This document shows, piece after piece, positions 60,720 to 64,000 of a stretch of 64,000 bases of DNA (position 1 is the first letter of the stretch; each line of letters opens with the position of its first letter). The notes beneath the pieces were generated by a model. That model did not search any database. It worked only from the letters and a program-made list of their open reading frames with translations, and was not told the origin of the DNA. The DNA is taken from assembly GCA_022606425.2 (NCBI GenBank), contig JAHDVF020001251.1, positions 1,474,501-1,538,500 of the forward strand. The letters are read 5' to 3'. The stretch is from Lepidostoma basale (taxonomy: Eukaryota > Arthropoda > Insecta > Trichoptera > Lepidostomatidae). A program made the translations under genes and the position numbers.

Positions 60720-60938
60720 TATGTTAACGATGTAAATGTAACGATGTAAGACCGAGGAAAACGTGGCACAATCAAATAAATCAAATGTTGAATGTCGGCC
60801 ATGTGAGGAGTTGGAAAAATTAACGCGCCTGCATGACACGATGTATGAATGTTGAGGAAACAAGAGAAATATGTCAGGGAAGAAAAGTGTGGCAGTCCAT
60901 ATTTTTGGCTACCCCTTCGGGGAGACGGCGTGATGGTT

Positions 60939-61099
60939 ACCTTCTGTTATAAGTCTTGTTGAGAACAAATCTCAACCCTTTCACTCCTGATTATTTTTTG
61001 TAATATTTAGAATAAAAGTCTCCTAAGAACCAAAGAAATGAGAATTTTCCGATCCGTTGCGGGAACGATACTCCAAAAAAATTAAGTAAGAAATTGCCA
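60939..61099. other. Unassigned
   Basis: No feature recognised. Confidence 0.35.
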
Positions 61100-61482
61100 T
61101 ATAAGAAAGTTGTATGATAGAATACCGAACAATGAAATAAGAAAGAAATGTAAGGCAGATGACAGCATCATGGATAAAATTAAAAAAGGATCCCTGAGAT
61201 GGTTTGGACATATGGAACGAATGGATGAGAGTAGAATGGTTAAAAAGTTGCACACAAGCAGCGTGAGTGGAAAAAGAAGCCGAGGACGATCGAGGAAAAC
61301 ATGGCATGACCAAATTAATCAATTATTAAAAGGCGGTCACATTCGAAGTCGGAATAATCGACGTGCGTGCATGGTACGATGTATGAATGTAGAGGAAGCC
61401 CGAGAGGTATGCCAGGACAGAGCATTGTGGCGATCCATCCTCTCTGCCTACCCCTCCCGGGAAATGGCGTAATGGTTAGTTA
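61100..61482 (+). pseudogene. LINE-A2 C-terminus, open frame
   Basis: 120 intact codons (61110-61472): MYDRIPNNEIRKKCKADDSI, MDKIKKGSLRWFGHMERMDE, SGKRSRGRSRKTWHDQINQL, RNNRRACMVRCMNVEEAREV and CQDRALWRSILSAYPSREM, then stop and (GTTA) tail. Best-preserved A2 tip. Followed head-to-tail by an A1 copy. Confidence 0.9.
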
Positions 61483-61483
61483 G

Positions 61484-61790
61484 TTAGATGGTTTGGACAT
61501 ATGGAAAGAATGAATGAAGAAAGAATGGTAAAAAAATTATATGTTAATGATGTAAATGGAACCAGAAATAGAGGAAGACCGAGGAAAACGTGGCACGATC
61601 AAATAAATCAAATATTGAATGTCGGCCATGTGAGGAGTTAGAGAAATCGACGCGCGTGCATGACACGATGTATGAATGTTGAGAAAGCGATAGAAATATG
61701 TCAGGAAAGCAAAGTGTGGCAATGAAATCTTTCTGCCTACCCCTTCGGGGAGACTGCGTGATGGTTAGTTAGTTAGTTAGTTAGAAAGTC
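61484..61790 (+). pseudogene. LINE-A1 3' end
   Basis: RWFGHMERMNEERMVKKLYV, NDVNGTRNRGRPRKTWHDQI and NQILNVGHVR, then a stop at GVR and shifts; ends PFGETA-like with (TTAG)4. Confidence 0.85.
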
Positions 61791-62829
61791 GTGCAATCTG
61801 CAAGTGTTGAATACGCACATATGTTATACAATAATCTGAATACGGTCCTGACCACCGGCCCCGAAATTCGCACCTGGGGTGTTATCGAATATTTTGACAG
61901 GGGTAGGCACCTACCCCCTCAACAATTGACAGACCGCAGGGTTTGATTGAATCTCTCAGCCATTCAATTACATTGACTGAATGTTGAATAGATTGATCAC
62001 GCCAACGGAGCCGCGTGGATGGATATTGTTTAGAGTGCGAGGAATATTGTTTAGAAATGGAAATTTGGTTTATTGGAAAAACAAAATCTCCAAAGTGGTT
62101 TTATAACAAAAACAGATTTTGAAATATGTTCTCGTATTTTGATTTTTTTACAATATTTTATCGTGTTAGTACACATTCGTTTGAGTGAGTTTTACGTTTT
62201 TTATGCTTTTATTTTTCTTCTTATAAATATATTGTCTTGTTTCTTTCAATAATAAATAATCCCTTTGTAATACCTAATTCGAGTAGTTATGTTTGTTTTA
62301 CTCGAGTATGAATTATTAAGAAATCTTGCAAAATGTTCATCAAAAAAGATTATTCATTTAATAAAGATAATGGCGTTGAAATTTTGCATGTTAATAATAG
62401 AAATATAACTTAGAGCAATCTCGAAATTTTAGAAATTAAAATTTAAAAAAATATTATAATTAATCAAATAAATTTAACGTCACGTCCAATATTTGATTTA
62501 TTTCCTTAGTTGTAAGTTAATACTTGGACCCCAATCAGAACTTTAAATTATTATTTTAAATTTATTCATTATATTTGTTACAACAAAAGCATAAACGTTC
62601 CGAAAAAATCAGTTTATATATCCGTCAAAACTGACCACATATGTGAAAAAAATATATTTAATATGTTTTTAATATTTATATTTATGTACCTATAATTCAC
62701 TAATGAAGGGCTTGTGTGTCCGAAATATGGTTGGTTTTTAATATATTTTTGAATAAAGTTAGTGTATACTATTTACTCGTATATAAATAAAGGAACATGT
62801 TATTATATGTTTTATATTTTAATAAAATA
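61791..62829. other. Mostly unassigned AT-rich DNA
   Basis: 61830-62035 is GC-richer and unexplained. 62352-62412 repeats the block at 32.34 kb. 62700-62740 is a hammerhead-like relic (CTAATGA, GGGC..GTCC stem, GAAATATGGTT). Confidence 0.45.
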
Positions 62830-63372
62830 AAATAAAAATTCTTTTGTTCCAATGACAATTTGAATAATTTCTTCGATATTATTTTTAAGTTCTTGTTAAG
62901 TGCCTAATTACAGCTAATTTAAAAAACGGTGGATACGTGAAACATAAATTTAATAAACACAAAAGTCCGGATCGTCCATGTCAACATGTGCAACATCGAA
63001 AAAAACATTATGTGTTATTACATTATGTGCTAAATTAAAAAAAACGTGGATTCGTGGAACATAAATTAAATAGACAATATGTGCACCATCTAAAAAGAAC
63101 ATTTTGTGTTAAATTATTTTTATTTTGTTATTTTATTTTATATCATTGTATTTTATATTATTTGTTTTAGATTTATTTTGTGGGTGTTGCACGATCGAAG
63201 TGTGCGCGGGAGATGCCTATTGGTGGCGATGAGGTTCGCAACCCATCACACCGCGTCTCCCGCGGGGCGAAAAGAGAAGGATGGAGTGCCGCATCAGTAA
63301 AAGTGTGACAGTCCATTCTTTCTGCCTACCCTTTCGGGGAGACGGCGTGATGGTTAGTTAGTTAGTTAGTTA
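62830..63372 (+). mobile_element. Element S, near full length
   Basis: Same structure as 58765-59322, including the repeated AACGGTGGATACGTG / AACGTGGATTCGTGG block and LINE-A tip with (TTAG)4. Very close in sequence to that copy. The 64-codon frame inside it is not a gene. Confidence 0.9.
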
Positions 63373-63684
63373 TTTTAATTTTGTTTTTTTAATTTGTAAA
63401 GTATTATAAGTTATAAAATAAGTTTAAAAAAATCTTATATATGCATATGATTATTCCACTTCCTCAATATTATGAAGGTATTGTTATAATACGAGTATAT
63501 GATAATTTAAAAATACAAAGAGGAAGCGTTCTTCGTGCGAATATAGTTTTTTAATCGATAAACAAGTATGTAATAACATTGCACATTAAACTTGTTTTAC
63601 AGAACATGGTTTATTTATAAAATTAATAAATGGAATTTAATTAATATGTTTGGAATTTAATTAATATTATATTTTTACGTTTAT
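63373..63684. other. AT-rich spacer
   Basis: Nothing recognised. Confidence 0.4.
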
Positions 63685-64000
63685 AAAAATAATTTTGACA
63701 GGTGTAAAAATAAATTTTTCATTTGTTCCAATGACAATTTGAATAAATTCTTCAATCAAATTTTCAAGTTTTTGCTGGTGTTGGATTATTTTAAGTGCCT
63801 AATTAAAATGAAAACAGTGTAATAAAAAATTAAATAAACACAAATGTCCGGATCGTCCAGCTGACGACAAGTGCACCATCTAAAAGAACATTATTTGTTA
63901 AATTTTTTATTATTTTATTTTATATCATTGTATTTTATATAATTTGTTTTAGATTTATTATGTAGACGTTGAATGATCGAAGTGTGCGCGGGAGATGCCT
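63685..64000 (+). mobile_element. Element S, cut by the window end
   Basis: Starts AATTTTGACAGGTGTAAAAA. It lacks the internal duplication seen in the two preceding copies and ends inside GTGTGCGCGGGAGATGCCT. Confidence 0.85.

Larger units (their letters stand above)
59725..60938 (+). pseudogene. LINE-A1 interrupted by a PLE and by LINE-H2
   Basis: Pieces 59725-59877, 60178-60270 and 60720-60938: SEA-stop-NW, NAVEMRCLRRMCGKSVYD, SNENIRSQSGAN, GSLRRFGQMEKMNKERMVK, then RPRKTWHNQINQMLNVGHVR, RCMNVEETREICQGRKVWQS and YPFGETA with a GGTTA end. Heavily nested. Confidence 0.85.

Noticed and set aside
5773..63372. TTAG repeats as telomere or telomere-targeted sequence
   Set aside because: The unit is four bases (TTAG), not the insect telomere unit TTAGG. 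Runs are short and always directly follow LINE-A or S 3' ends, so they are LINE tails.

Overview
The window looks like repeat-dominated nuclear DNA of an animal, most likely an insect. It is AT-rich, and no complete host gene, rRNA, true tRNA gene, operon or CRISPR array can be recognised. Almost everything I can name is a transposable element (TE) or a piece of one, often nested, which suggests one or more very large introns or an intergenic region. Insect affinity is inferred from the element mix: mariner, hAT, many 5'-truncated LINEs, tRNA-derived SINEs and hammerhead-bearing Penelope-like repeats. The order cannot be told from the sequence.

Local family names used below. LINE-A is the commonest family. 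It is known here only from its C-terminal coding region and has a (TTAG)n tail; subtypes A1, A2 and A3 differ in coding sequence. LINE-B has the 'GHVQRM' C-terminus with an AAG tail. LINE-C has 'GRPPKRWKDSW'. LINE-D has 'GRPKQR' with a GTAA tail. LINE-E has 'ARWSDDIKRVA' or 'GEAYVQQW'. LINE-F has 'GHVLRGEKY', an AAG tail and the only reverse transcriptase domain. LINE-G has 'KRFLEALC'. LINE-H and LINE-H2 are CR1/L2-like, with 'DRAF.VAGP.AWN' and an (ATT)n tail. LINE-K has 'RFRLRRPRLES'. LINE-L is Jockey-like with poly(A). LINE-M has 'GRPRHRWLDGV'. LINE-N and LINE-N2 have 'GRAILLLN'. Element S is a SINE-like element ending in the 3' tip of LINE-A. Family R is an unclassified repeat that can be tandem. 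PLE families are foldback or Penelope-like repeats with hammerhead-like motifs.

Layout: 1-6 kb holds LINE-H, D, E, B, C and A with a TIR element at 3.35-3.73 kb. 6-8 kb is a family R pair with a TTAA-flanked foldback element. 8-14 kb is LINE-A, a hAT MITE and two nested insertions with target duplications. 14-18 kb is R, LINE-N, SINE, a Helitron-like remnant, LINE-K and two LINE-F copies. 18-27 kb is LINE-A with PLE insertions, TIR elements and a candidate host terminal exon at 26.8-26.9 kb. 27.9-29.5 kb is a family R array and a MITE. 30-32.6 kb is LINE-F, including the RT copy. 33-46 kb is mixed LINE-A, PLE, S, SINE and a tandem LINE-K array, with a possible recursive splice site at 38.7 kb. 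46.6-49.2 kb carries two mariner copies. 50-64 kb is S, SINE, LINE-A, LINE-G, R and two large hammerhead foldbacks.

How the parts fit together: LINEs supply reverse transcriptase, while SINEs and S elements are parasites. The S family carries LINE-A's own 3' end and tail, so LINE-A is its likely driver. The strongest unusual signal is a set of hammerhead ribozyme-like motifs in at least four repeat families. They share one architecture, and in each the stem III is a different palindrome.
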